From positions 4,712,001-4,776,000 of the forward strand of contig NZ_CP059572.1 of assembly GCF_019175365.1 (NCBI RefSeq): 64,000 nt of DNA, in the 5' to 3' direction. Positions 24,536-31,944 of the stretch are shown one piece after another. The notes under the pieces are model-generated. The model did not search any database and was not told the origin of the DNA. It saw nothing but the letters and a program-made list of their open reading frames with translations. The position numbers and the translations under genes were made by a program. How positions within the stretch are numbered: position 1 is the first letter of the stretch; every line of letters starts with the position of its first letter. The DNA is from Actinomadura graeca. Its GTDB lineage: Bacteria > Actinomycetota > Actinomycetes > Streptosporangiales > Streptosporangiaceae.

Positions 24536-25672
24536 GTGGAGTTCCGGGTAGACCGCCAAGCGCTCGCCGACGCCGTCGCGTGGGCGGCGCGGACCCTGCC
24601 ATCGCGTCCCGCGCTGCCGGTCCTCGCGGGCATGCTCGTCGAGGTCACGGCGGACGGAGAGCTCACCCTGGCGGGCTTCGATCACGAGGTGTCCGCGCGC
24701 GCCCGGGTCGAGGCCGCCGTGACGGAACCGGGTCGCGTGCTCGTCCCCGGACGGCTCCTCGCCGAGATCGTCCGGAACCTTCCTCCACAGCCTGTGGATA
24801 TCTTCACGAAGGGGTCGGAGGCCGTCGTCCGCTGCGGCCCCGCCGAGTTCGGACTCCTCACGCTGCCCGTCGAGGACTACCCCACGCTCCCGGAGCCGCC
24901 CGTCCGCGCCGGAACGGTCCCCGGCGACCTGTTCGCCGCCGCCGTCGCCCAGGTCGTCCCGGCCGCGGGCCGCGACGACACCCTGCCCATGCTCACCGGC
25001 GTCCGGATCGACATCGAGGGCGCCACGATGTGGCTGGCCTGCACCGACCGCTACCGCATCGCCGCCCGCGAGCTGACCTGGTCACCGGCCGACCCCGCCT
25101 TCACCGCGGGCATCGTCGTCCCCGCCCGCACCCTCGCCGACACGGCCAAGGCCATCCGGCAGGGCGCCGAGGTCTCCATCGGCCTCGGCGGCCCCGGCGG
25201 CGACACCCTCATCGGCGTCTCCGGCGGCGGCCGCAGCATGACCAGCCGCCTCCTCGACGACCAGTACATCGACTACAAGGCCCGCCTGACGGGCACGTGG
25301 ACGTCCGTCGCCGAGTTCGAGACGGCCCCCTTCGTCGAGGCGATCAAGCGCGCCGCCCTCGTCACCGAGCGCGGGACGCCCGTCCGGCTCGCCTTCACCG
25401 CCGAAGAGGTCCGCGTCCGCGCCGCCACCGGCGACGCCGCCCGCGCCAACGAGAGCCTGCCCGCAGAGCTCACCGGCGAAGACGTCGACCTCGCCTTCAG
25501 CCCCCAGTACCTCCTGGACGGCCTCGCCGGAATCGACACCTCCCGCACCCGCCTCGAATGCGCCGGCCCCACCAAGGCAGCCCTCCTCACCGCCATCCCC
25601 GACGAAGAGGGGGCCGAGGACTCCGACACCGGCTACCGCTACCTGGTCATGCCCGTCCGCCTGACCTCCTGA
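24536..25672 (+). CDS. DNA polymerase III beta-clamp paralogue
   Basis: The product is 378 residues from GTG 24536 (after GGAAGGGCGG). It has the three repeated clamp domains: MEFRVDRQALADAVAWAART at the start, a second domain near PGDLFAAAVAQVVPAAGRDD with TCTDRYRI-like LACTDRYRIA, and a third ending in YLVMPVRL, the classic clamp C-terminus that forms the partner-binding cleft. A sliding clamp tethers polymerases and repair enzymes to DNA. The main dnaN normally sits beside dnaA; this copy follows alkA-ogt, so it is probably an accessory clamp (dnaN2) linked to repair. It could still be the only clamp, which cannot be checked here. Confidence 0.88.
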   Translation: MEFRVDRQALADAVAWAARTLPSRPALPVLAGMLVEVTADGELTLAGFDHEVSARARVEAAVTEPGRVLVPGRLLAEIVRNLPPQPVDIFTKGSEAVVRCGPAEFGLLTLPVEDYPTLPEPPVRAGTVPGDLFAAAVAQVVPAAGRDDTLPMLTGVRIDIEGATMWLACTDRYRIAARELTWSPADPAFTAGIVVPARTLADTAKAIRQGAEVSIGLGGPGGDTLIGVSGGGRSMTSRLLDDQYIDYKARLTGTWTSVAEFETAPFVEAIKRAALVTERGTPVRLAFTAEEVRVRAATGDAARANESLPAELTGEDVDLAFSPQYLLDGLAGIDTSRTRLECAGPTKAALLTAIPDEEGAEDSDTGYRYLVMPVRLTS

Positions 25673-26573
25673 CCCCGCCCCCGCGCGCCCACGCCCCAGC
25701 TGTCCCGAGCCGCCACCGCTCGAACGGCACCGCGCCCCCCACGCCGCCGCGCCTCAAGGAACCCGCGCCCGCCATACCCCCGAACTCCCGCCCGCCACCG
25801 TGACGCCCCGCCCTCGCGACCGTGGCGCCGCGACCCTATGTAAGCGCGTCCCAGACCACCCCAATCACGCAACCTCGCGCCCCCGTGGCGCCGCGCAGCG
25901 CCTGCACCACCAGCGCCCCGACGATCGCCACGGTCAGCACGTCACCGGTCATCGCGGCGGCCCTCAGGTGGGCACGCGCCGGTGGCCCGAGCCGAAGCCC
26001 TCGCCGAGCGGCAGTGCGGCTGCAACTGCGTCCCGGCGTCCCCGCGCCCCCCATGCTGCCGTGACCAGGCGCGGAGCCCCCCTTGCAGCGCGGGCCCATG
26101 TCGTCGCGACCGACCACCATGCTTCGTACAGCCGCTCCTCCCGCGCCTACGCGGCACCGACTCCGCAGCACCGCCGCGCTGCCGTGACCGGCCGTCGCCG
26201 CACCCAGTGACGTCGTGCCGCTCCGGCTAGGCCCCTCCATGTCGGTGCGTCCCCATGCCCTCGCGGCCCGGCTTCGCGATCCGTGTGACTGCGCCTCTGA
26301 ACCGAGGCAGCGCCGCGCCGCAGCACCGCCGCGCGATCGTGGCGCTGTGCTGTCGTGACCAGTTTCTGCCGCACCCGCGCCGACGTGCCGTCGTGGTCGG
26401 GCGCGGTACGCGCCCCATGCCATCGCGATCGGCTTCGTCCTCCATGCAGCCCGGCCGCATTCTGCGTCGAGGTGCGCTGGGCGCATCTCGGTTCCGACAT
26501 CCGCCCTGGGCTCGGGCATATATCGGTCGTCAGGCGGGGGCAGCGCTCGGTTGCGGGGGCATGGGATGAGGGG
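25673..26573. other. 0.9-kb non-coding or decayed stretch with diverged repeats
   Basis: No convincing gene spans this gap; long frames on both strands lack conserved features and have mixed codon use. Related blocks recur: CTGCCGTGACCAGGC (26055), CTGCCGTGACCGGCC (26179) and CTGTCGTGACCAGTT (26349), each followed 50-110 bp later by a CCATG-TCGCG-CGGCTTCG-type block. Blocks with GCAGCACCGCCGCGC occur at 26166 and 26319. This suggests two or three old, diverged copies of a roughly 125-170-bp unit. The minus-strand end may hold a 38-codon membrane peptide gene (listed separately). Confidence 0.5.
25836..25952 (-). CDS. possible 38-residue membrane peptide
   Basis: A short frame from ATG 25952 reads MTGDVLTVAIVGALVVQALR and ends VVWDALT. 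It has one clear hydrophobic helix and a small polar tail. The ribosome site (GAGGG, spaced long) is weak, and it lies inside a decayed region, so it may be chance. Confidence 0.2.
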   Translation of the reverse strand: MTGDVLTVAIVGALVVQALRGATGARGCVIGVVWDALT

Positions 26574-27137
26574 TCACAGGTCCAGGACGGCTAGGACGAA
26601 CCGCACGTCGCGGGTGCCGGTATTGCCGTATGAGTGGGGGCGGTCGCCGACGAATACTGCCGCCGTCCCCTCTTGGATCGGGTCCGTCCGGCCGTCCACG
26701 CCGAGGGTCAGGGTGCCTTCCTCCACGTACACGATCTCCTTTGTGCCAGGGACGTGTGCGTCGCTCTCGCGTGTTTCGCCCGGGCGCAGCTCCCAGCGCC
26801 ACAGTTCGAGGGACGGGCGCGGATCGCTTCCGGCCAGCAATGTCCCTTTGCCGCCGTCCGGGCCTTCCCACAGGACGACGTGCCGGTCGGGCGGGAACAA
26901 GCGCACCGGCGGCTCTTGTTCCATCTGGACGAGTCGTGTCAACGGCACGCCGAGCGCGTCGGAGATGCGGATGAGCGTGCCGAGGTTCGGGTTTCCCCGT
27001 CCCTGTTCCAGTCCGACGAGCACGCCCTTGCTGACGCCGGCGCGTCCGGCCAGCTCGTCCAGGCTCCAGCCGTGGCCCGCGCGCAGTGCCCGGACGGTCC
27101 GCGCGACGGCCTCGCCGATCGCCTCTTGATCGCCCAA
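26574..27137 (-). CDS. XRE-cupin transcriptional regulator
   Basis: The product is 187 residues from TTG 27137, chosen for GGGAGGAAGAC directly upstream. The N-terminal HTH (AIGEAVARTVRALRAGHGWS, LAGRAGVSKGVLVGLEQGRG) is followed by a C-terminal cupin (WELRPGETRESDAHVPGTKE, VYVEEGTLTLGVDGR). Such regulators sense a small ligand and commonly control adjacent transporter or metabolic genes. It is divergent from the B3/4-EamA pair, with a phased repeat in the shared promoter. Confidence 0.88.
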   Translation of the reverse strand: MGDQEAIGEAVARTVRALRAGHGWSLDELAGRAGVSKGVLVGLEQGRGNPNLGTLIRISDALGVPLTRLVQMEQEPPVRLFPPDRHVVLWEGPDGGKGTLLAGSDPRPSLELWRWELRPGETRESDAHVPGTKEIVYVEEGTLTLGVDGRTDPIQEGTAAVFVGDRPHSYGNTGTRDVRFVLAVLDL

Positions 27138-27175
27138 GTCTTCCTCCCGCGTCGATCGTCCGGCCGGTCGGTAAG

Positions 27176-27204
27176 ATGACCGTGTAGTACATTGTAATGA
27201 CCGT
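27176..27204. promoter_or_regulatory. shared promoter/operator of XRE-cupin and B3/4 genes
   Basis: ATGACCGT occurs at 27176 and 27197, exactly 21 bp (two helical turns) apart, flanking the dyad TACA-T-TGTA (27188-27196). It lies 28 bp before the B3/4 start. An XRE dimer pair could bind here and block the promoter. Confidence 0.5.
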
Positions 27205-27224
27205 ATCGTATGAGGGGACCGGAC

Positions 27225-27887
27225 ATGCTGGAGCGGATCGTCGTCGATGAGGCCGTGTGGGAACTGCGCCCCGACTTCGCCGTGCTCGTCATGACCGCGA
27301 AGGGGCTGGAGAACGGCCCGAGCGACGAGCGTTCGGAGGGATGGCTGGCCCAGGCCGCCTTGAAGGCGGGCGACGACCCGCACGTGGAGTCCTGGCGCCA
27401 GGCGTACCGGGCGTTCGGGGCCAAGCCGCAGCGGACCCGCCCCTCGGTCGACGCGCTGCTCCGGCGGGCGGGAGCGCTCCCGTCGATCAACCGCGTCGTC
27501 GACGCCTACAACGCGGTCAGCGTCGAGTACGCGCTGCCGATCGGCGGTGAGGACCTCGACGCCTACCAGGGACCGGCGCGCCTGGTGCGCGCGACCGGCG
27601 ACGAGCCGTTCGACGTGATCGCGGGCGGCGAGCCGGCGGTGGAGCACCCGGTGGCGGGCGAGGTCGTCTGGAGGGACGACGCAGGCGTGACGTGCAGGCG
27701 CTGGAACTGGCGGCAGTGCGTCCGGACGCGCCTCACCGAGGACACCGTGAACGGGATCTTCCTGCTCGAGCGCCTGGAGCCCTACGCGCTCGACCGGCTC
27801 GCCGAGGCGGGCGACGAGCTCGCCGCGCGGCTCCGGGCGATCTCTCCCGGCGCGCGGATCGAGACCCGCCTGATCGGGAGGCCCTGA
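27225..27887 (+). CDS. B3/B4 tRNA-binding domain protein
   Basis: The product is 220 residues from ATG 27225 (GAGGGG seven bases upstream; ATG 27210 is also possible). It matches the B3/B4 domain otherwise found in the beta chain of Phe-tRNA synthetase: PSVDALLRRAGALPSINRVV, DAYNAVSVEYALPIGGEDL and CRRWNWRQCVRTRL. Free-standing versions may edit mischarged tRNA or bind amino acids. It overlaps the EamA exporter gene by one base (TGATG), so the two are translationally coupled; an amino-acid-related role is inferred. Confidence 0.88.
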   Translation: MLERIVVDEAVWELRPDFAVLVMTAKGLENGPSDERSEGWLAQAALKAGDDPHVESWRQAYRAFGAKPQRTRPSVDALLRRAGALPSINRVVDAYNAVSVEYALPIGGEDLDAYQGPARLVRATGDEPFDVIAGGEPAVEHPVAGEVVWRDDAGVTCRRWNWRQCVRTRLTEDTVNGIFLLERLEPYALDRLAEAGDELAARLRAISPGARIETRLIGRP

Positions 27888-28786
27888 TGGTCACGGTCCT
27901 CGCGCTCGGAGCGGCGCTGGCGTACGGCGTCGCGGACTTCCTCGGCGGCGCGGTCGCCCGCCGTTCGACGGCGCTCAAGGCGCTGGCCTGGTGCGTCCCG
28001 ATGGGTCTCGCGGTCGTCCTGCTGTCGGCGCTGGTCACCGGCGGCGGTACCGGATGGGGCCAGATGGCGTGGGGGTTCGGCGCCGGTCTTGCCGGCGGGA
28101 CGGGCCTGATCACCTTCTACCGGGCGCTCGCGCGGGGCCCGATGAGCGTGGTCGCTCCGGTGTCCGCCCTGACCGCGGCCGTGCTGCCGGTGGCCGTGGG
28201 CACCCTGCGCGGCGAGCGGCTGGACGCGATGGTCCTCCTCGGCGTCCTGCTGTGCGTCGTGGCGATCGGGCTGGTCAGCATGGAGGACGGCGGGAACAAG
28301 GAAGGCGCGTCGGACACCGGAGCCGAGTCCGCCACGTCCGGATTGCGGCGTCTCCTGGATTCGGGCCCGGTGATGGCCGCGGTGTCGGGTGCCTGCTTCG
28401 GGATCTTCTTCGTCCTGCTGAAGACCGCCGGGGACGGCGGAGGACTGTGGCCGCTCGTCGCCGCGCGTGCGGGCAACCTGGTGGTCGTGCTCGCCGCGCT
28501 GCTGTTCATGGCGCTGTTCAAGGGCGGTGCGGCGGGTCCCCCGGTGGCGGGACGGACGCTCATCGGCCTGGCGCTGCTGTCCGGCGCCCTCGACGCCGGG
28601 GCGAACGCCCTGTACTTCATCGCCGCGCGGGACGGGATGCTCAGCCTCGCGGCCGTCCTCACGTCCCTGTATCCGGCGATCACGGTTCTGCTCGCGCGGG
28701 CCGCCTACAGCGAGCGGCTGCGCGCGGTGCAGCGCGTCGGCATGGCCGTCGCGGTCGCCGGGGTCGCACTCGTCACCGTCGGCTGA
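27887..28786 (+). CDS. EamA-type DMT transporter
   Basis: The product is 299 residues with ten hydrophobic segments in two EamA repeats (about 1-130 and 165-299), separated by a polar loop (EDGGNKEGASDTGAESATSG). Motifs such as GLITFYRALARGPMSVVAPV and GALDAGANALYFIAARDG are typical. Members export amino acids or metabolites. The start overlaps the stop of the B3/4 gene. The stop codon is followed directly by the scar of an integrative element. Confidence 0.9.
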   Translation: MVTVLALGAALAYGVADFLGGAVARRSTALKALAWCVPMGLAVVLLSALVTGGGTGWGQMAWGFGAGLAGGTGLITFYRALARGPMSVVAPVSALTAAVLPVAVGTLRGERLDAMVLLGVLLCVVAIGLVSMEDGGNKEGASDTGAESATSGLRRLLDSGPVMAAVSGACFGIFFVLLKTAGDGGGLWPLVAARAGNLVVVLAALLFMALFKGGAAGPPVAGRTLIGLALLSGALDAGANALYFIAARDGMLSLAAVLTSLYPAITVLLARAAYSERLRAVQRVGMAVAVAGVALVTVG

Positions 28787-28797
28787 GCCACCGGCGG

Positions 28798-28850
28798 GCC
28801 AAGCTGGCGGGGCTTCTCAGAGGAGCCAGGGGGCGGCCTAGCAAGGTCAA
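28798..28850 (+). pseudogene. remnant of the 3' end of a second integrase gene
   Basis: The frame reads AKLAGLLRGA, matching the tail RVAGLLWEP of the integrase at 30386-31264. The following CGGCCTAGCAAGGTCAACTGAGAC matches that gene's stop region (CGGCCTAGCAGCGTCAAACGAGAC) in pieces, with an internal deletion shifting the frame. It sits at exactly the same place relative to the tRNA-derived repeat as the complete gene does on the right. It therefore looks like all that is left of an older, related element. Confidence 0.6.
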
Positions 28851-28983
28851 CTGAGACTAGAAAGCGCTGAGGGCGGGACCATGGGTCCCGCCCTCATAGC
28901 GTTTGGCCAGGTTGCGGCCGTTTGGGTGGCGGTGGTGGTGGGATTCGAACCCACGGAAGCTTGCACTTCACACGCTTTCGAGG
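28850..28983. repeat. left attachment repeat (attL/attR-type), partial tRNA-Ser
   Basis: This is a 134-bp copy of 31285-31417 with two substitutions and one extra G. It starts ACTGAGACTAGAAAGCG, includes the terminator hairpin and the tRNA T-arm and acceptor strand, and ends in the anticodon loop (GCTTTCGAGG). The bases after 28983 no longer match a tRNA, so no functional tRNA is encoded here. Confidence 0.85.
28868..28896 (-). terminator. duplicated tRNA terminator hairpin
   Basis: Arms TGAGGGCGGGACC (28868-28880) and GGTCCCGCCCTCA (28884-28896) are perfectly complementary. It is the copy of the hairpin that ends tRNA-Ser(CGA) transcription on the right. Confidence 0.7.
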
Positions 28984-29445
28984 TCTGCGCCACCCCGTCC
29001 ACCCAAGATCGCCGGAGTACGCCGCACCCGCCCAAGCCGTGGTCAACCCCGCACGGAACCACTCGCCATCCATGGCCAGACGCCTACGAACGGGCCCGAA
29101 CGAACCCCGGCCGACGACCAACTGAGACTAGAACTGAGACTACGGCGCACCACGAAGGCGGCCACCCTCTCAGGGGTTCAACCCCCGCAAAATGAGTGAC
29201 CATGGCAACTCGTTAGGTGACTGCTTCTCGGACGTGCCAGCCGTATCATGCTCATTGCGAATGATTGGAGCGTTCGAAAGCGAGACAATGACTCAGTTCG
29301 TCACTTGAGTGCAACTAGGGTCTCGTTGTTCGGTGATACACGTCACAGGCATGACTGATTGTCGAAGGAAGCGTCGTGTTCCCCCTGCCTGCTACCGTCT
29401 GGACATTAAGGGCAAGTGCCACGAGGGCGAAACTTGGGCGCGACA
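28984..29445. other. element left arm, no gene supported
   Basis: It contains the 12-mer doublet and, from about 29190, DNA of clearly lower GC than the host with possible promoter strings before the orphan gene. Short frames overlapping the tRNA-like part are not credible genes. Confidence 0.5.
29121..29144. repeat. 12-bp direct repeats ACTGAGACTAGA
   Basis: ACTGAGACTAGA stands at 29121 and, in variant form (ending ACG), at 29133. The same doublet occurs at 31273-31296, and a single copy at 28850. The repeats flank the element ends and resemble arm-type integrase sites or footprints of earlier junctions. Confidence 0.6.
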
Positions 29446-30312
29446 ATGTCGACTCGCACGGCAATATTGAATGCCATCGGCGCAACCTTTCTGGTCATTG
29501 GGGGGGTGCTGTCACATCTCTACTTGTATTTCTCTGTGAATGTTGATTCTATTGCGATGGTGCCAACGGCCGGGACCTTCGCTGCTGGGATCGCATGGCT
29601 CATTCTCATACTGCTCCCCAATCCGGATAGGACACTGAAAGCCACAGCAATTACGGCTGCGGTTGGAGTGGCCTTCGCGGCCCCAGCCATCCCACGGGCG
29701 GAGGCTAAGTCGTCGGGTACTTTTAGAGCCCCTCCCGTCAATCCAACAGAACTTCCTACCGTTGCACCGAATCGGGAAGCTGAGGGGCAACAAGTCGTCA
29801 ACATCCTGACACTGATGAACAAAGCTAGAGTAACTGCATCGAGTAACGCTGTGCTTCGCTTCTCTAGAGTGCCAGCGAAAGAAGAAGCGCTAGGATATGT
29901 GATGCCATCTTCGGCGAAGTTGGAAGATGCCACGTCTCAAGACGATGAGATCTATCTGTCAAGCCCTTGGCATGGCAGAAAGCGTTGGGTGCAAGTAGAT
30001 ATCCCACTGTCAGGTCAGATCGAGGAGGATGATTTGTTCTCGTCCATCTTCGGCTTCCCGAGTGGAAAAGCTTCGCTCCGCCTTGGAGCAACCTTGAGCG
30101 TTCAGTGCGTGGGTGGAGCCGCAGCGCGTCCAGTTGAGATAGCACGACAGGTAGTGTCAAGCACGGAACAAAGCCCTCGGCGAATCTCGGGACTATCTCT
30201 AGAGAACTGTACTGGCGCTCAGACACTTCGTCTGCGAGTATCAGCTCCACCGGAGCAAGTCGACTGCTCTGGACTCATCGTGACCGAAGCAAAGATCAGC
30301 AAGATTCCTTGA
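29446..30312 (+). CDS. orphan low-GC protein: two N-terminal membrane helices and an outer domain
   Basis: The product is 288 residues from ATG 29446; GTG 29416 is the alternative. Two hydrophobic helices (FLVIGGVLSHLYLYFSV and FAAGIAWLILILLP), then a third weak one (AITAAVGVAFAAPAIP), precede a Pro-rich linker and a roughly 170-residue beta-like domain. That domain has three Cys, one in LSVQCVGGAA and others in LENCTGAQ and VDCSGL. I recognise no family. Codon choice includes many A/T-ending codons, unlike all neighbours, so it was probably acquired with the element. It may be cargo, for example surface exclusion or phage defence, but nothing shows this directly. Confidence 0.65.
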   Translation: MSTRTAILNAIGATFLVIGGVLSHLYLYFSVNVDSIAMVPTAGTFAAGIAWLILILLPNPDRTLKATAITAAVGVAFAAPAIPRAEAKSSGTFRAPPVNPTELPTVAPNREAEGQQVVNILTLMNKARVTASSNAVLRFSRVPAKEEALGYVMPSSAKLEDATSQDDEIYLSSPWHGRKRWVQVDIPLSGQIEEDDLFSSIFGFPSGKASLRLGATLSVQCVGGAAARPVEIARQVVSSTEQSPRRISGLSLENCTGAQTLRLRVSAPPEQVDCSGLIVTEAKISKIP

Positions 30313-30385
30313 TTCAGCGCCTTTCGGGTGAAGCGTCTTACCGTACAAGCTGATCCCCGAGCACTGCGAGAAGCTGTATGCCCGG

Positions 30386-31264
30386 ATGCAGGAGAAACAG
30401 GGTCTGTCCGCCGGTACGGCTCACCACGTCCACCGGACCCTTCGAAACGCCCTCAATGTCGCCGTCAGACGCGGGTACCTCGGCACCAATCCCGTTGTCT
30501 TGGCCGCGCCTCCGAAGCTGGACGAGGAGGAGCCGGAACCGTACGAGATCGGCGAGATCAAGAGGCTCCTCAAGACCGCCGAAGAGCAACCACGCAACGG
30601 TGCCCGTTGGGTGTTCGCTCTCGCACTCGGCCTCCGCCAAGGCGAGGCTCTCGGCCTCAAGTGGGAGGACGTTGACCTCTACGCGAGCATGATCCGCATC
30701 CGGCGAGGCCGGGTCCGTCCCAAGTACCTCCATGGCTGCGAGGACGGATCTTGCGGCCGTAAGAAGGCGAGCTATTGCCCTCAGCGCAAGCAGACCAGGC
30801 CGGAGACCGGCCGGACCAAGTCCAAGGCCGGACGGCGCGTGATCGACCTGCCGGCTCCGCTCCTGGAACTGCTCAAGCAGCACAAGGCCCAACAGGACGC
30901 CGAGCGTGTCACGGCTCGGCAGCTCTGGAAGGACAAGGGGTACGTCTTCGCCAAGCCGGACGGCGAACCGCTCAACCCCTTCACCGACTACCACGAGTGG
31001 AAGGCCCTCCTGGTGAAGACCGGGCTCCGTGAGGCTCGACTTCACGACGCGCGCCACACCGCCGCGACCGTCCTTCTGATCCTGGGAGTTCCGACCCCTA
31101 CGGCCATGGCCATCATGGGGTGGTCCACTGCCGCGATGGCCACTCGGTATCAGCACATGAGCGACGCCATCCGGAACGACGTCGCGGTGCGCGTGGCGGG
31201 ACTCCTCTGGGAGCCGACTGAGGACCAGGACGACGACCCTGAAGGGGGTCAGGAGACGGCCTAG
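30386..31264 (+). CDS. tyrosine recombinase/integrase, 5'-truncated
   Basis: From ATG 30386 it has 292 residues. The frame is open back to a stop at 30329-30331 and the preceding codons read LPYKLIPEHCEKLYAR, which is the middle of the core-binding domain in such integrases. The N-terminal arm-binding and half of the core-binding domain are therefore lost. The catalytic domain is whole: Arg in ALGLRQGEALGLKWED, HDARH, the GWST position (Trp in place of His) and Tyr in ATRYQHM. A GC-SYCP-type Cys cluster (CEDGSCGRKKASYCP) is inserted between strands, as in other actinobacterial element integrases. It is likely inactive for integration, or acts only as a catalytic fragment. Confidence 0.82.
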   Translation: MQEKQGLSAGTAHHVHRTLRNALNVAVRRGYLGTNPVVLAAPPKLDEEEPEPYEIGEIKRLLKTAEEQPRNGARWVFALALGLRQGEALGLKWEDVDLYASMIRIRRGRVRPKYLHGCEDGSCGRKKASYCPQRKQTRPETGRTKSKAGRRVIDLPAPLLELLKQHKAQQDAERVTARQLWKDKGYVFAKPDGEPLNPFTDYHEWKALLVKTGLREARLHDARHTAATVLLILGVPTPTAMAIMGWSTAAMATRYQHMSDAIRNDVAVRVAGLLWEPTEDQDDDPEGGQETA

Positions 31265-31284
31265 CAGCGTCAAACGAGACTAGA

Positions 31285-31417
31285 ACTGAGACTAGAAAGC
31301 GCTGAGGGCGGGACTATGGGTCCCGCCCTCACAGCGTTTGGCCAGGTTGCGGCCGTTTGGTGGCGGTGGTGGTGGGATTCGAACCCACGGAAGCTTGCAC
31401 TTCACACGCTTTCGAGG
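31285..31417. repeat. right attachment repeat, joined to the intact tRNA-Ser
   Basis: This is the partner of 28850-28983. It begins right after the integrase stop region, includes the tRNA terminator and runs into the anticodon loop of the intact tRNA-Ser(CGA). Confidence 0.85.
31303..31331 (-). terminator. terminator of tRNA-Ser(CGA)
   Basis: TGAGGGCGGGA (31303-31313) pairs with TCCCGCCCTCA (31321-31331) around a short loop, 33 bp past the tRNA 3' end on the minus strand. Confidence 0.75.
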
Positions 31418-31448
31418 CGTGCGCCCTCGTCCACTAGGCGACACCACC
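31364..31448 (-). tRNA. tRNA-Ser(CGA)
   Basis: The 85-nt cloverleaf reads from the minus strand. Acceptor GGTGGTG (31448-31442) pairs with CACCACC (31371-31365), with discriminator G at 31364 and CCA not encoded. The anticodon arm CGCCTCGAAAGCG has anticodon CGA. A long variable arm (class II) is followed by T-arm GTGGG-TTCGAAT-CCCAC. The 3' half is the integration site of the neighbouring element. Confidence 0.95.
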
Positions 31449-31458
31449 GCGGGGAAGC

Positions 31459-31944
31459 CTACCGGACTCTGCGGCGCGCGAAGAACTCGGTGAGCAGCGC
31501 GGCGCACTCGTCGGCGAGGACTCCGGCGATGACTTCCGGACGATGGTTGAGCCTCCGGTCGCGGACGACGTCCCATAGTGAACCTACGGCGCCGCCCTTC
31601 AAGTCGACGGCGCCGTAGGCGAGGCGGCCCACGCGCGCCTGTACGGCCGCCCCCGCGCACATGGTGCAGGGTTCGAGCGTCACGACAAGGGTGCAGCCGG
31701 ACAGCCGCCAGGCGCCGAGGGCGGACGCGGCCTCCCGCATCGCGACGATCTCCGCGTGCCCGGTGGGGTCGGCGGTGCGCTCGCGGTCGTTGTGGCCTGT
31801 GCCGATCACCTCGCCGGACGGGGCCAGGACGACGGCGCCGACCGGGACCTCCCCGGCGTCGAAGGCCGTCCGCGCCTCCGCCAGCGCCTGCCGCATGGCC
31901 GCGTCGAGGCGGGGTGCCCCGGGTCCCTCGGCGGGCTCAGTCAC
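31459..31944 (-). CDS. tadA: tRNA-specific adenosine deaminase
   Basis: The product is 161 residues from GTG 31944. Zinc-dependent deamination of A34 to inosine in tRNA-Arg lets one tRNA read three codons. The cytidine deaminase-fold motifs are present: TGHAEIVAMREA (zinc His, catalytic Glu) and TLEPCTMCAGA (two zinc Cys). The start overlaps the stop of the upstream deaminase-associated gene by 8 bp, so translation is coupled. The usual actinobacterial arrangement beside a tRNA-Ser gene is kept. Confidence 0.95.
   Translation of the reverse strand: MTEPAEGPGAPRLDAAMRQALAEARTAFDAGEVPVGAVVLAPSGEVIGTGHNDRERTADPTGHAEIVAMREAASALGAWRLSGCTLVVTLEPCTMCAGAAVQARVGRLAYGAVDLKGGAVGSLWDVVRDRRLNHRPEVIAGVLADECAALLTEFFARRRVR

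Larger units (their letters stand above)
28850..31417. mobile_element. degraded integrative element in tRNA-Ser(CGA)
   Basis: A 133-134-bp direct repeat (28850-28983 and 31285-31417) bounds the element. Both copies contain the tRNA 3' half from the anticodon loop onward, plus the tRNA terminator. Only the right copy continues into a full tRNA, so integration restored the gene on the right. Inside are one low-GC orphan membrane-protein gene and a 5'-truncated tyrosine integrase next to the tRNA. No replication, transfer or excisionase gene is visible, so it is probably immobile now. Confidence 0.8.

Noticed and set aside
25836..26519. 227-codon minus-strand frame in the 0.9-kb gap
   Set aside because: Composition is Arg/Gly-rich without motifs, no ribosome site is seen and third-position bias is not that of host genes. 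Only its last 38 codons look protein-like.
28903..29199. Short plus-strand open frames over the left att repeat
   Set aside because: They read through tRNA-derived and terminator DNA and also appear at the right copy; they are not conserved proteins.
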